Origin: Dokdonella_A sp049583635
Lineage (GTDB): Bacteria; Pseudomonadota; Gammaproteobacteria; Xanthomonadales; Rhodanobacteraceae
Direction: 5' to 3'
Length of the DNA: 64,000 nt
NCBI GenBank assembly: GCA_049583635.1
Contig: JBAUWF010000106.1
Location: 8,939 to 72,938, forward strand
This document shows positions 27,825 to 37,329 of this stretch, piece after piece. Each line of letters begins with the position of its first letter. Position 1 is the first letter of the stretch. Under the pieces are notes generated by a model that searched no databases, had not been told where the DNA came from, and saw nothing but the letters and a program-made list of their open reading frames with translations. The position numbers and the translations under genes are program-made.

Positions 27825-29974
27825 ACGCCCTCGCTGAGGGTTTGTTGTTGCGGTGCCTTCAGTGCCACGCGCGCAAGTTCGAGTTGCTCGCGAAGCGTGC
27901 GCACGCGCTGACGCCATTCCTTCGGCAACTGCCAATTGCCCAGGCTCATGGCGTCCGATGCCACCGCCGCGAGCCTGATCGCTCCCATGTTCCCGGCGAC
28001 ACCCTTGAGTGCATGACAGTGATCGCGGAAGACATTCCATTGCGACGCTGCGCCTGATTTCTCAAGCTCGCAGATGCACTGCAATGCGTCGCGCAAACAC
28101 TCCTCAATGAACAAACTGAGGAACGCGTCGCCAAGTTGCAGCTCATCCAATTCGTCGAGCACATGGCGTGAAACCAGTTCTCCCGCTTGCGCTTCTACGG
28201 TCGGTGCGACTTCGGGCTTGGTTGCACGCTCGTTCGTGCCGAGTGCGATATCCGCCAATGCATCAAGCAACTTCGGTACCGCAATCGGCTTGGTCAGGAA
28301 CGCGCGGGCCCCCGCCAGTTCACAATCTCGGATCGTCGCCGTTGAGGCATCCGCGCTGAGCATCAGGAATGGCGTCACATCGCGGCCAGCCTCCATGACA
28401 CGCGCCTGCTTGAGTACCTCGAGCCCGCTGATACCGGGCATGTGCAGATCGACGATCACTGCGTCGAAATGGTCACTTTCCATCGCCGTCAGCACTTCAT
28501 CGCCGCTGGCTACGACATGCGCCTGGTGGCCGGCCTTCTCGAGCAGACGACGCAGCACCATCAGGTTGGCCGCCTGATCGTCCGCCAGCAACAGCCTCAG
28601 TGGGCGAACGCGCGCACGGTGGCGCACGAACGGGTCGGCAAACTCGATGACGTTTTCGGCAACGCGCCGGGGTCCTTCGACCAGCACCGGCGCCTCGGGG
28701 GTAACGCGGAACGGGATATCGGCCCAGAAGTGCGAACCTTCGCCCTCCACGCTTTCGAAATGGATTTCCCCGCCAAGCAGCTCGGTCAGGGACCGCGCGA
28801 TGGTGGTACCGAGCCCGGTCCCTCCAAAGCGGCGCGCGTGGCCGTGTTCGGCCTGCTCGAACGCGCTGAATATGCGCTTCTGGGCGTCTGCGGGAATACC
28901 AACCCCGGTATCGCGCACGGCGAAACGCAACCGCACATTGGCATCGTCGTCGTCTGCATCGACGCGACCAACATCAATCGTAATGCCCCCGACCTCCGTA
29001 AACTTCACCGCATTGGAAACCAGGTTGACCAGAATCTGTCGCAGGTGACTGGCGTCGCCGAACAATGCGTCGGGCACGTTATCGGCCACGTTGACGTCGA
29101 AAGCCAGCCCCTTGTCAACTGCGGTTGGCTGCAACATGACCTGAATACCGCGCATGACCGTCGCGAGGCGGAAGTCGTCCGCAACGTGCTTCAGCTTTCC
29201 AGCCTCGATGGCCGAAATGTCCAGAACATCTTCGACCAACGCGAGCAGTGTCTGCGCCGACGCCTGCATGACTTCGGTGCATTCGCGCTGCTCGGCGTTC
29301 AGACTTGTTGCGGCCAGCAACTCCGACATGCCGACAATACCGTTCAACGGCGTGCGGAATTCATGGCTCATGTTGGCCACAAAGCTGCTCTTGGCTGCAT
29401 TTGCCCGGCGCGCTTCCTCGGTCGCACGGGTCAATGCCTTGAGCAGCGAACTCAGATAAGTCGGAATCGCAACAAGCCCGACCAGCAACCCCCAGGATAA
29501 CGATGGATTCTGCTGCCAGAATTCGGTTGTCGCCATTACGCCGAAAAACGAGACAGCGGCTATCGCTACAGCAGCACGCAGATATCGCGGGCCATAGCGC
29601 AAGCCGTTACCGATCGTCACCCACAGGTACACGACATAGAGAGGTGCAAGTTCTTCGCCTCCGAGCCGCATGATTGCGAACATCGCGGCGTAATCCGCGA
29701 TCATTCCTATCCAACGGCGAGCGTGTGAAACGCCAGGCTGCCGCAGGATCGCGAAAAACAGACCGATGCCGATCAGCGCCTCGGCCGACAGATAGAACAG
29801 CACACGCGGCAACAAACCATTCATGCCCGATGCGGACGCGACACCAAGCAGATAAATCAGGAAAAGACCAACTATTGCGATTCGAACGATCGCTTGCTCG
29901 TGCTCGCTGTCGGGGCGCGATGCAAAGGTTGCGCGGAGTTTTTGGAAACGCTTGTTCATCGGATCAATTGTCAT
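27809..29974 (-). CDS. rpfC: DSF sensor hybrid histidine kinase RpfC
   Basis: RpfC senses DSF and phosphorylates RpfG; its receiver also restrains RpfF. The 721-residue protein has a five- to six-helix membrane input domain (residues 30-180), a HisKA domain with H204 (NMSHEFRTPL), an ATPase domain (GGTGLGTTIA near 385), a receiver with D509 (VIVDLHMPG) and an HPt domain with H654 (CHALKGVAGN). These match the order and near-positions of the three phosphosites in Xanthomonas RpfC. The start is ATG at 29974; a second ATG five codons on is possible. It lies 15 bases after rpfG in the same operon. The rpfH gene found between them in Xanthomonas campestris is absent. Confidence 0.95.
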   Translation of the reverse strand: MTIDPMNKRFQKLRATFASRPDSEHEQAIVRIAIVGLFLIYLLGVASASGMNGLLPRVLFYLSAEALIGIGLFFAILRQPGVSHARRWIGMIADYAAMFAIMRLGGEELAPLYVVYLWVTIGNGLRYGPRYLRAAVAIAAVSFFGVMATTEFWQQNPSLSWGLLVGLVAIPTYLSSLLKALTRATEEARRANAAKSSFVANMSHEFRTPLNGIVGMSELLAATSLNAEQRECTEVMQASAQTLLALVEDVLDISAIEAGKLKHVADDFRLATVMRGIQVMLQPTAVDKGLAFDVNVADNVPDALFGDASHLRQILVNLVSNAVKFTEVGGITIDVGRVDADDDDANVRLRFAVRDTGVGIPADAQKRIFSAFEQAEHGHARRFGGTGLGTTIARSLTELLGGEIHFESVEGEGSHFWADIPFRVTPEAPVLVEGPRRVAENVIEFADPFVRHRARVRPLRLLLADDQAANLMVLRRLLEKAGHQAHVVASGDEVLTAMESDHFDAVIVDLHMPGISGLEVLKQARVMEAGRDVTPFLMLSADASTATIRDCELAGARAFLTKPIAVPKLLDALADIALGTNERATKPEVAPTVEAQAGELVSRHVLDELDELQLGDAFLSLFIEECLRDALQCICELEKSGAASQWNVFRDHCHALKGVAGNMGAIRLAAVASDAMSLGNWQLPKEWRQRVRTLREQLELARVALKAPQQQTLSEGVPDRS

Positions 29975-29989
29975 CTTTGCGTACGCGAA

Positions 29990-31042
29990 CTACAGGCCAA
30001 GGCTCGGCGGAGACAGCTTGGACTGCTGGATTTCGACGATCCTGCTTTCGTTTGCCAGCAGGATGTCCACGCAGAGAGGATCAAAAAGCGTGCCACGTTG
30101 CTCGCGAAAGTAATCCATGGCCTCCTCGTTGGACCACGCCTTCTTGTACGGACGCTCCGTCGTGAGCGCATCGAAGGCGTCGGCTATCGCGACTATGCGC
30201 GCGGTCAGCGGTATTGCCTCCCCCTTGAGGCCATCCGGGTAACCACTGCCGTTCCAACGCTCGTGATGACGCAATGCGATCGTCGCGCCCAGCTTTACGA
30301 AACGGCTTTGGCTGTCGCGCAGGATTTCGTTGCCGATGACCGGGTGCTTGCGCATGATGGCGAACTCCTCCTCGGTCAGGCTGCCGCGCTTGAGTAGAAT
30401 CGCATCGGGAATGCCGATCTTGCCGATGTCGTGAAGCGGTGCAGCCAGGGTCAGGATTCGCGTATCTTCGTCGGACATGCCGAGTTCTTCGGCGATCAGC
30501 TCCGTATAACGCGCCATCCTCAACAAGTGAATCCCGGTACCGTAATCGCGGTATTCGATCGCCTTGGCGAGCCGGAACAAAGTTTCACGTTCACGTTGCT
30601 CGACCTCTTGAAGGCCTTCCAGAACCCGGCTTTCGAGCCAGCGGGCGCGTTGCTTGACCGATTCCCCCTGCTGACGCAGCAACAGAAGATTCTTGCAGCG
30701 CGACCGCAATTCGCGCGGCCTCACCGGCTTGACCAGGAAATCGATGACCCCGGCATCAAGCGCGGCCTGGCGGACCGGCTCGTCGCCGACCACGCTGATC
30801 AGGACGATCGGAATGTCACGATGTGACAGCGGGCGACGGAATTGGCGCGCGAATTCGAGCCCGTCCATAACGGGCATGCGGTAGTCGAGCAGAAGCAGAT
30901 CCGTATGGTTGCTGTCGGACCAGTGCAGTGCTTCGACCGGGCTGCCGAAATCCGACACCCGTATGTCCGAGTTGATGCCCTCGATCACATGCCGCAGCAT
31001 GGTCCGGGCAGACGGCTGATCATCAACGATCAGTACGTTCAC
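29990..31042 (-). CDS. rpfG: Response regulator RpfG with HD-GYP cyclic-di-GMP phosphodiesterase
   Basis: RpfG links DSF sensing to cyclic-di-GMP degradation. The 350-residue protein has a receiver domain with phospho-acceptor D53 (LLLDYRMPVMDG) and lysine K105 (FLVKPVRP). A coiled linker follows, then an HD-GYP domain with H204-D205 (LHDIGKIGIPD) and the GYP motif at 267-269 (HHERWNGSGYPDG), so catalysis should be intact. The start is GTG at 31042 behind GGGAGAG. rpfC follows 15 bases downstream. Upstream, after 178 bases, is a PilZ gene in the same direction, a possible output partner. Confidence 0.95.
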   Translation of the reverse strand: MNVLIVDDQPSARTMLRHVIEGINSDIRVSDFGSPVEALHWSDSNHTDLLLLDYRMPVMDGLEFARQFRRPLSHRDIPIVLISVVGDEPVRQAALDAGVIDFLVKPVRPRELRSRCKNLLLLRQQGESVKQRARWLESRVLEGLQEVEQRERETLFRLAKAIEYRDYGTGIHLLRMARYTELIAEELGMSDEDTRILTLAAPLHDIGKIGIPDAILLKRGSLTEEEFAIMRKHPVIGNEILRDSQSRFVKLGATIALRHHERWNGSGYPDGLKGEAIPLTARIVAIADAFDALTTERPYKKAWSNEEAMDYFREQRGTLFDPLCVDILLANESRIVEIQQSKLSPPSLGL

Positions 31043-31220
31043 GCAAGCTCTCCCGATCCGGTCCCCGGAAGCCCCGCCGTCGTCGTCAAGAGCTCATGGG
31101 ATCCCCACGCAGCGGCGCTGCGCGTGCCCCGGCGATGTGCGTACGTCGTCGACATACAGGTATACCCTTGCATAGATTACCACGGAGCCCTTGAAAGTTG
31201 GCCGGAATCGGGCGTTTGCA

Positions 31221-31574
31221 TCAATCATCCTCTCCGAACGGCTCCAGACGATCGGCATAACTGCCGAGCAGGCTCCATAACGGCACCTCCTTGTGCGTGG
31301 GGATGCGCGCGTACCCGAAACCAATATGCTCCGCAGTCAAGCGTTTGACTGTCGCCTCGAGGTGCAGATCGAAATGTGCGCCTATGAGGATGTCGAGAAC
31401 GAACAGCTCCCCGATCGCCCCGTCCCAGCCGCGCGGGCGCACAACCAGGGCTCCCGTCGCCGAGATGTCTTCAAGATCACCGGTCCACGAATCGCCACCG
31501 CGGCTGATCACGACCGTCGATGCAAGCGGCATGCGTGCCGGGCGCAGCCTTCGCGGGTGCGCGGGATCGCTCAT
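31221..31574 (-). CDS. PilZ-domain protein
   Basis: The 117-residue protein is a single PilZ domain, the common cyclic-di-GMP receptor fold. The basic N-terminus (RRLRPARMP) and the DISATGALV segment (around residues 36-44) correspond to the RxxxR and D/NxSxxG ligand motifs, so binding is plausible. The ribosome site AGGAGGGAGG directly before the ATG is the strongest in the neighbourhood. It sits between lysS and rpfG, both on the same strand, and may be cotranscribed with rpfG. HD-GYP-PilZ interaction is known for Xanthomonas RpfG; applying it here is inference. Confidence 0.85.
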   Translation of the reverse strand: MSDPAHPRRLRPARMPLASTVVISRGGDSWTGDLEDISATGALVVRPRGWDGAIGELFVLDILIGAHFDLHLEATVKRLTAEHIGFGYARIPTHKEVPLWSLLGSYADRLEPFGEDD

Positions 31575-31665
31575 GACCTCCCTCCTGGTGTTCCAACCGT
31601 TATAACGTCAGCAAGTTTCGTGCCTTGGCGGCACCTTGGCGATGCCGGCTGAGGGTATCAGCAGC

Positions 31666-33234
31666 TCAGGCCTCGGGTCGCAGCGTCGGAAACAGCAGGA
31701 CATCACGGATCGAAGGCATATCGGTGAACAGCATCGCCAGGCGATCGATGCCGACACCGAGACCGCCGGTCGGTGGCATGCCGTGTTCCAAGGCGCGAAT
31801 ATAGTCGGCATCATAGTGCATGGCCTCGTCATCACCCGAAGTCCTGGCCTCGACCTGTGTGCGAAAACGCGCGGCTTGATCCTCCGGATCGTTGAGTTCG
31901 GAAAAACCGTTGGCGAGCTCCTTGGCGCCAATAAACAATTCGAAGCGGTCGCTGATGCCGGCGTCGGTGTCGTTGGCGCGCGACAATGGCGACACTTCGG
32001 TCGGATACGCGGTAATGAAGGTTGGCTGGATCAAACTGTCCTCGACGGTTTTTTCGAATATCTCGACCAGCAGTTTGCCCCAGCCATGATCGCCCTTGAC
32101 CGGAATGTCGAGGCGTTCGCAATGCCGCGCCAGCGCCGCACGGTCGCGCAATTGATCGCTGTCGATATCGGGGTTGGACTGCAACACCGCATCTTCCATG
32201 CGCCAGCGACGAAATGGCAGCCCCAGGTCGATCGCGTGTCCGCCCCAAGTCAACACACGACGTCCGAGTACTGCGTCGGCCGCGGCTCGGATCATGTCTT
32301 CGGTCAGATCCATGATGTCTTCGCATGCGGCATACGCCTGGTACAGCTCAAGCATCGTGAATTCCGGATTGTGCCGGGTCGACATGCCTTCGTTGCGAAA
32401 GTTGCGGTTGATCTCGTACACGCGCTCGAAACCACCGACCACGAGGCGCTTCAGGTACAGCTCCGGCGCAACGCGCAGGTACATGTCGATATCGAGCGTG
32501 TTGTGGTGCGTCCTGAACGGTCGCGCGGTCGCACCGCCTGGAATGGCGTGCATCATCGGCGTTTCGACTTCCATGAAACGACGCTCCGGCGCTTCCAGCC
32601 AGGCGCGAATGAAACTGGTCAGTCTGGCGCGCGTGGTGAACACGGCGCGCGCTTCGGGCGTCACGATCAGGTCGAGGTAACGCTGGCGGTAGCGATGTTC
32701 GACATCGGCCAGACCATGCCATTTGTCCGGCAACGGCCGCAGCGATTTGGTCAGCAAACGCAAGGCTTCGACGCGAACCGACAATTCGCCGGTGCGGGTG
32801 CGCATGAGCCGGCCCCGGGCACCGACGATATCGCCAACATCCCAAGTTTTGAAGGCCGCGTAGGCATCGGCGCCGAGGGCGTCCGCGTGGATGAACAACT
32901 GGATGCGTCCGCTGACATCCTGCACTTCGACGAAGCTGACCTTGCCCTGCACACGCTTGAGCATGGTGCGACCAGCGATGCTGACGCGCCGCGGCTCTGC
33001 CTCGAGTGCCTCGGGACTCCAGCGCTCGCGATCGGCGAACTCATCTTGCAGATCGCCCGCGAACGCATCGATGCGGAAATCGTTCGGAAACGCGATGCCC
33101 TGCCCGCGCAGCGCATGCAGCTTGGCTCGCCGCTCCGCAATCAGTTTGTTCTCGTCGGTTTGTCCGGCGGCCTCGGGGCTCGCATCATCCTCGCTGGCGG
33201 GGCTGGTTTTCCTCGTCATCGTCGTGTCCGTCAT
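31666..33234 (-). CDS. lysS: Lysyl-tRNA synthetase (class II)
   Basis: The enzyme charges tRNA-Lys. The 522-residue class II enzyme has an N-terminal OB anticodon-binding domain (IAGRTMLKRVQGKVSF near residue 88), motif 2 (FRNEGMSTRHNPEFTMLE near 280) and motif 3 (GLGVGIDRLAMLFTD near 495). The ATG at 33234 gives MTDTTMTRK and about 15 residues more than E. coli LysS; a later start is possible. lysS next to prfB is a widespread pairing, interrupted here by an oppositely transcribed secreted-protein gene. Confidence 0.96.
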   Translation of the reverse strand: MTDTTMTRKTSPASEDDASPEAAGQTDENKLIAERRAKLHALRGQGIAFPNDFRIDAFAGDLQDEFADRERWSPEALEAEPRRVSIAGRTMLKRVQGKVSFVEVQDVSGRIQLFIHADALGADAYAAFKTWDVGDIVGARGRLMRTRTGELSVRVEALRLLTKSLRPLPDKWHGLADVEHRYRQRYLDLIVTPEARAVFTTRARLTSFIRAWLEAPERRFMEVETPMMHAIPGGATARPFRTHHNTLDIDMYLRVAPELYLKRLVVGGFERVYEINRNFRNEGMSTRHNPEFTMLELYQAYAACEDIMDLTEDMIRAAADAVLGRRVLTWGGHAIDLGLPFRRWRMEDAVLQSNPDIDSDQLRDRAALARHCERLDIPVKGDHGWGKLLVEIFEKTVEDSLIQPTFITAYPTEVSPLSRANDTDAGISDRFELFIGAKELANGFSELNDPEDQAARFRTQVEARTSGDDEAMHYDADYIRALEHGMPPTGGLGVGIDRLAMLFTDMPSIRDVLLFPTLRPEA

Positions 33235-33439
33235 CGGTGGCAGCCGCGGCGGGCCGGCAGAGCGCCCGGGGGAATCCTGCATTATCCGGCGGCAGCAAAA
33301 ACCTTGGAGTATAGTGCGCCTACCCTATCGCGTTGCGGGGACTGCGTCGCGATTTTCATCTACTGCGTGTTCTACACAGCAAAGCCCTGTGCCGAAAAGA
33401 TCGGGTATCTGGCCCACACACCTTGAGGGAGAACGATCG

Positions 33440-34225
33440 ATGAAAGCTCGCACTATCCATTTGGCGCTGGCCGCAATGTTGCCACTGATCTTCATGCTCG
33501 CCGGAACAACAACGTTCGCCGCCGACGAAATGGCGGCAAAGGATGCGCCAGGCACTGTCGCCTCCACCTGGATCATGTGGCCAAAGGATGGCCAGACCCA
33601 ACAATTCGAAGCCGCACTGAAAACCTATGCAGCATGGCGCAAGTCGGCCGGAGAAGGCTGGGTCTGGTCTATCTACCAGCCGGTTGTCGGGTCGGATCTC
33701 TCCTTTTACGGAGTGCGCTCCGGCGGCCACCACTGGAAAGATATCGATTCCAATACGGCCTGGGAGGCCAGCAGCGGCGCGGTAAAGAAATTCGATACAG
33801 ACGTCGCCCCGTACATGGCGCGCATCGAGCACTACTTTTCAGAATCCGACACCAAGCACAGCAATTGGATCGAGAGCAAGGATTACAAGCTTTTCAGTGT
33901 GACCTCGTACGCCACGAAACCCGGCACCTACGGTGAAAGGCTGGATGCGCTGAACAAGATCCAGAAGGCGGTCACCGATGAAAAGTGGACATATCCGTAT
34001 GAAATTTCCAACACCATCGGCGGCAAGGAACCATTGCAAATCGTCATTCCGATGAAAGGCTACGCCGACATGGCCGATCCTGACCCGTCGTTGATGAAGG
34101 TGCTTGCAAAATCGCTGGGCTCCACCGAAGCCGCCGCAGCAACCATGAAGGAGTTCGGCAGCTCGATAGATCACTCCAATACCACGATCTACGTGTATCG
34201 CCCCGACCTTTCCACGCCGAAATAA
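33440..34225 (+). CDS. Secreted protein of unknown function between lysS and prfB
   Basis: The 261-residue protein starts MKART behind GAGGGAGAACG and has a clear signal peptide (hydrophobic residues 8-24, predicted cut near TFAA-DE). The mature protein is rich in Trp, Tyr and Lys. Its repeated pattern of strands and helices, such as WIMWPKDGQTQQFEAALKTY and WTYPYEISNTIGG, suggests a tandem dimeric alpha/beta barrel fold. I do not recognise a named family. It is the only rightward gene in a long leftward array, so it is an insertion in the lysS-prfB pair with its own promoter (33235-33439). A strong hairpin separates it from prfB. Confidence 0.75.
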   Translation: MKARTIHLALAAMLPLIFMLAGTTTFAADEMAAKDAPGTVASTWIMWPKDGQTQQFEAALKTYAAWRKSAGEGWVWSIYQPVVGSDLSFYGVRSGGHHWKDIDSNTAWEASSGAVKKFDTDVAPYMARIEHYFSESDTKHSNWIESKDYKLFSVTSYATKPGTYGERLDALNKIQKAVTDEKWTYPYEISNTIGGKEPLQIVIPMKGYADMADPDPSLMKVLAKSLGSTEAAAATMKEFGSSIDHSNTTIYVYRPDLSTPK

Positions 34226-34241
34226 ACATCCACGCAACCAA

Positions 34242-34271
34242 GCCACCCTCGCGGTACGCCGCGAGGGTGGC
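34242..34271. terminator. 13-bp hairpin between convergent genes
   Basis: GCCACCCTCGCGG (34242-34254) and its exact complement (34259-34271) flank a TACG tetraloop. The hairpin sits between the stop of the secreted-protein gene (34225) and the prfB stop (34280), so it can serve both strands. No T-run follows. Confidence 0.7.
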
Positions 34272-34279
34272 CGTGTCAA

Positions 34280-35405
34280 TCACGCATCCGTGCGTCTGGC
34301 ACCCGCGTCGAGTCCGGACTTGAGGCTGGCCTCGATGAATTCATCAAGGTCGCCATCGAGCACTTTCTGCGTATCGGTACGCTCGACGCCGGTACGCAGA
34401 TCCTTGATGCGCGATTGATCGAGTACGTAGTTGCGAATCTGGCTGCCCCAGCCGATATCGGATTTGGTACTTTCGAGCGCGTCCTTTTCAGCATTGCGCT
34501 TCTGCACTTCCAGCTCGTAGAGCTTGGCTTTGAGCATCTTCATCGCGCGATCGCGATTGGCGTGCTGGCTGCGTTCGGTCTGGCACGCGACCACGATTCC
34601 ACTCGGCATGTGGGTGATGCGTACGGCCGATTCGGTCTTGTTGACGTGCTGGCCACCGGCACCGGAGGAACGGTACACGTCGGTCTTGAGGTCGGCCGGA
34701 TTGATCTCGATGTCGATGTCGTCGTCCACTTCCGGGCTGACGAAGATCGATGAAAACGACGTGTGCCGGCGGTTATCCGAATCGAACGGCGACTTGCGCA
34801 CCAATCGGTGCACGCCGATCTCGGTCTTGAGCCAGCCGTAGGCATACTCGCCCTCAACGCGGAAGGTCGCGCTCTTGATGCCGGCGACGTCACCGGCACT
34901 GGCTTCGAGCAGTTCGGTTTTCCAGCCCTTGTTCTCGCACCAGCGCAGATACATGCGCAGCAGCATTTCGGCCCAGTCCTGCGCTTCGGTGCCGCCGGCG
35001 CCGGCCTGCACATCGACGAATGCGTTGCTGGCGTCCATCTCGCCGGCGAACATGCGCCGAAACTCAAGCGCTTCGACTTCGCGCGCGCGCGCATTGACAT
35101 CAGCCTCAACCGCCATGGCGGTGGCATCATCGTTCTCCGCGATGGCCAGATCCAGCAGATCGCGCGCTTCGGCGAGACTGTCGCTCAGGTTGCCGATACC
35201 GCCAACGATACGCTCAAGGCTGGCGCGTTCGCGACCGAGATCCTGCGCGCGCTGCGGGTCGTTCCAGACGTCCGGATGTTCGAGTTCGCGCGTTACCTCC
35301 TCAAGCCGATCGCGCTTGGCATCGTAGTCAAAGATACCCCCTCAGCGAGGCCACACGCTCCGCGAGATCCGTAATGTGGGTGGCGATTTGATTGGTCTCG
35401 ATCAT
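34280..35405 (-). CDS. prfB: Peptide chain release factor 2, with programmed +1 frameshift
   Basis: RF2 terminates translation at UGA and UAA. The reading begins at the ATG at 35405 (MIETNQIATH), runs 25 codons to an in-frame TGA at 35330-35328, shifts +1 and continues as DYDAKRDRLEE to 34280, about 374 residues in all. The GGQ catalytic motif (GAGGQHVNKTE) is intact near residue 250. The tripeptide anticodon normally reads SPF; here the corresponding region is around the SSIFVSPEVDDDI segment and was not resolved exactly. The first 25 codons align with E. coli RF2 with no gap. RF2 level is therefore autoregulated. Confidence 0.95.
35328..35342 (-). promoter_or_regulatory. prfB programmed frameshift signal
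   Basis: On the minus strand the sequence AGGGGGTATCTTTGA is the textbook prfB shift site. An internal Shine-Dalgarno (AGGGGG) lies three bases upstream of CUU, followed by the slow UGA stop. Ribosomes slip from CUU to UUU when RF2 is scarce. Confidence 0.96.
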
Positions 35406-35550
35406 GGTTTCATTGCGCTGTGTGTGAACCGGTGATGGTAGCAAATCCGCGTCAATCGAGCGGCTTCGTAGCCCCGACCATGACGACAGGACGCATCCGC
35501 GCGCATCGGTCATTCGCACCACTTCACCCGAGCAAAAAATCGACACGAAA

Positions 35551-37329
35551 TCATGCCGGTTCGATGTGTCGCAGCAACAGTCGCAATCGCTCGTGACCGT
35601 TCCATTCATCAATCTCGAGTTGATAGGCCGCGCGCACACACGATGGCGGCGGTTCGTCCACCGGGGCATCGAACAGGATGGCATCCAGCGGTTGTGCCGG
35701 TTTCGTCGTGCATACTGCCGGTATCAGGCGAAGCCGCCAGTGCTTTGCACCGACCAGACGCCACGAGCCGACGGTGAACACGTTGTCGAACAGCGGCTCG
35801 GCAAAACCCTGGCCCCACGGACCGGCGTAGCGCAGCGTGCGCGCAAGCGTGAGGTCGAAATCACCCGGCGCAAGTTCGCCATCGCTCAGCAGCACCGGCT
35901 CGAGCTGATCGCCAGCAAGACGTTCGGCCGCGATGAGATCGAACGCGGTACGTAACCGTTCAAGTTTATCGAGCGTCAGACTCAGACCCGCTGCCATGGC
36001 GTGACCGCCGAAGCGCAGGACAAGTCCGGGGTCGCGCGCATCCATCGCGGCGAGCGCATCGCGGATATGGAAGCCCCTGATCGAGCGCGCCGACGCGCGC
36101 AACTCGGTACTGCCTTCGCTGGCCGGGGCGCACGCAATCACCGGACGATGGAGCCGATCCTTCAGCCGCGATGCCACCAGTCCGACGACGCCGGGATGCC
36201 AGTCCGCTCGATACAACACGACCCCACGGGCGCCATGTGCTTCCACATCGGTCAGACCGTCGATCGCCGCTTCGGCCTGTTCGACCATCGCACCCTGAAT
36301 AACGCGACGCTCGGCATTGATGCTCGACAAACGCTCGGCCAGCGCCGCGGCGTGCGCCCGATCGTCGCTGAGCAAGCACTCGATGCCGATGCTCATGTCC
36401 TTGAGTCGGCCCGCCGCGTTGATGCGCGGAGCAATCGCAAAAGCAAGATCGCCGGCCACCGCGCGCAACAGGTCGCGCGCGGCAGCCTCGAACAGCGCAC
36501 CGACGCCGGCGCAGGCACGGCCTGAACGTACGCGTTTCAATCCCGCTGCGACGAGAATGCGGTTGTTGTAATCGAGCGGCACCAGATCGGCAACGGTACC
36601 AAGCGCCACCAGATCGAGCAGCGTGGCCAGGTCGCAATCGGATTTGTGCAAATGGGCGCGCAGCGCAAGCAGCACGTAGAACATCACGCCAACGCCGGCG
36701 AGGTTGTCAAGGGAGTCATTTGAGCGCGCGTCCTGCGCGCGAGGATCAAGAAGCCGGCGTCCGTGCCCGCCCTCTTCGATCACCTTCGGGTTTACGATTG
36801 CATCGGCATCCGGCAACGCCGCGCCGGGAAGATGATGGTCCGTAATGAGCACGCGAATGCCGCGCGCTCGGGCGGCGGCTACACCCGCGTGACTCGCGAT
36901 TCCGTTGTCCACGGTTACGATCAGATCCGGTGCCGGATCGGCCAGCGTAGCGACCAGCGCCGGACTCAGTCCGTAACCATGCAGCACGCGGTTCGGTACG
37001 CGATAGGTGACATGCTGCGCGCCGAGCAGACGCAGGCCACGCACGGCCACGACGGTGGCGGTCGCGCCGTCGCAGTCAAAGTCGCCGACAACGACGATGC
37101 GTCGGTCCTCCGCGATCATGCCTGCCAGCAACGCGCACGCTTGCTCGATCCCGCCAAGATTCGGCGGCGAGAGTCGTTGCAACCTGTGTTCGACCGCACC
37201 AGGTTCGAGTACACCGCGAGCCGCATAGACGCGACGCAGCACAGGGTGGACAGCGTCCGACCAGCCGGTCGCTTCGCCCGCAACGACGCGACGTTCGATA
37301 CGACAAGGTTCAATGCGAATCGGGCTCAT
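35551..37329 (-). CDS. recJ: Single-stranded-DNA-specific exonuclease RecJ
   Basis: RecJ is a 5'-3' single-strand exonuclease of recombination and mismatch repair. The 592-residue DHH-superfamily protein has motif I at D83-D87 (GDFDCDGATA), VDNGIASHAG, and the DHH motif (ITDHHLPG). The DHHA1 and OB domains follow. The ATG at 37329 overlaps the rpfE stop (ATGA), so the two are translationally coupled. A longer frame starts upstream but overlaps rpfE and is unlikely. 145 bases separate it from prfB. Confidence 0.95.
   Translation of the reverse strand: MSPIRIEPCRIERRVVAGEATGWSDAVHPVLRRVYAARGVLEPGAVEHRLQRLSPPNLGGIEQACALLAGMIAEDRRIVVVGDFDCDGATATVVAVRGLRLLGAQHVTYRVPNRVLHGYGLSPALVATLADPAPDLIVTVDNGIASHAGVAAARARGIRVLITDHHLPGAALPDADAIVNPKVIEEGGHGRRLLDPRAQDARSNDSLDNLAGVGVMFYVLLALRAHLHKSDCDLATLLDLVALGTVADLVPLDYNNRILVAAGLKRVRSGRACAGVGALFEAAARDLLRAVAGDLAFAIAPRINAAGRLKDMSIGIECLLSDDRAHAAALAERLSSINAERRVIQGAMVEQAEAAIDGLTDVEAHGARGVVLYRADWHPGVVGLVASRLKDRLHRPVIACAPASEGSTELRASARSIRGFHIRDALAAMDARDPGLVLRFGGHAMAAGLSLTLDKLERLRTAFDLIAAERLAGDQLEPVLLSDGELAPGDFDLTLARTLRYAGPWGQGFAEPLFDNVFTVGSWRLVGAKHWRLRLIPAVCTTKPAQPLDAILFDAPVDEPPPSCVRAAYQLEIDEWNGHERLRLLLRHIEPA

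Noticed and set aside
35328..35405. Frameshift pseudogene of prfB
   Set aside because: The in-frame TGA is the known programmed +1 shift site, with its internal Shine-Dalgarno and CUUUGA in the exact canonical arrangement.
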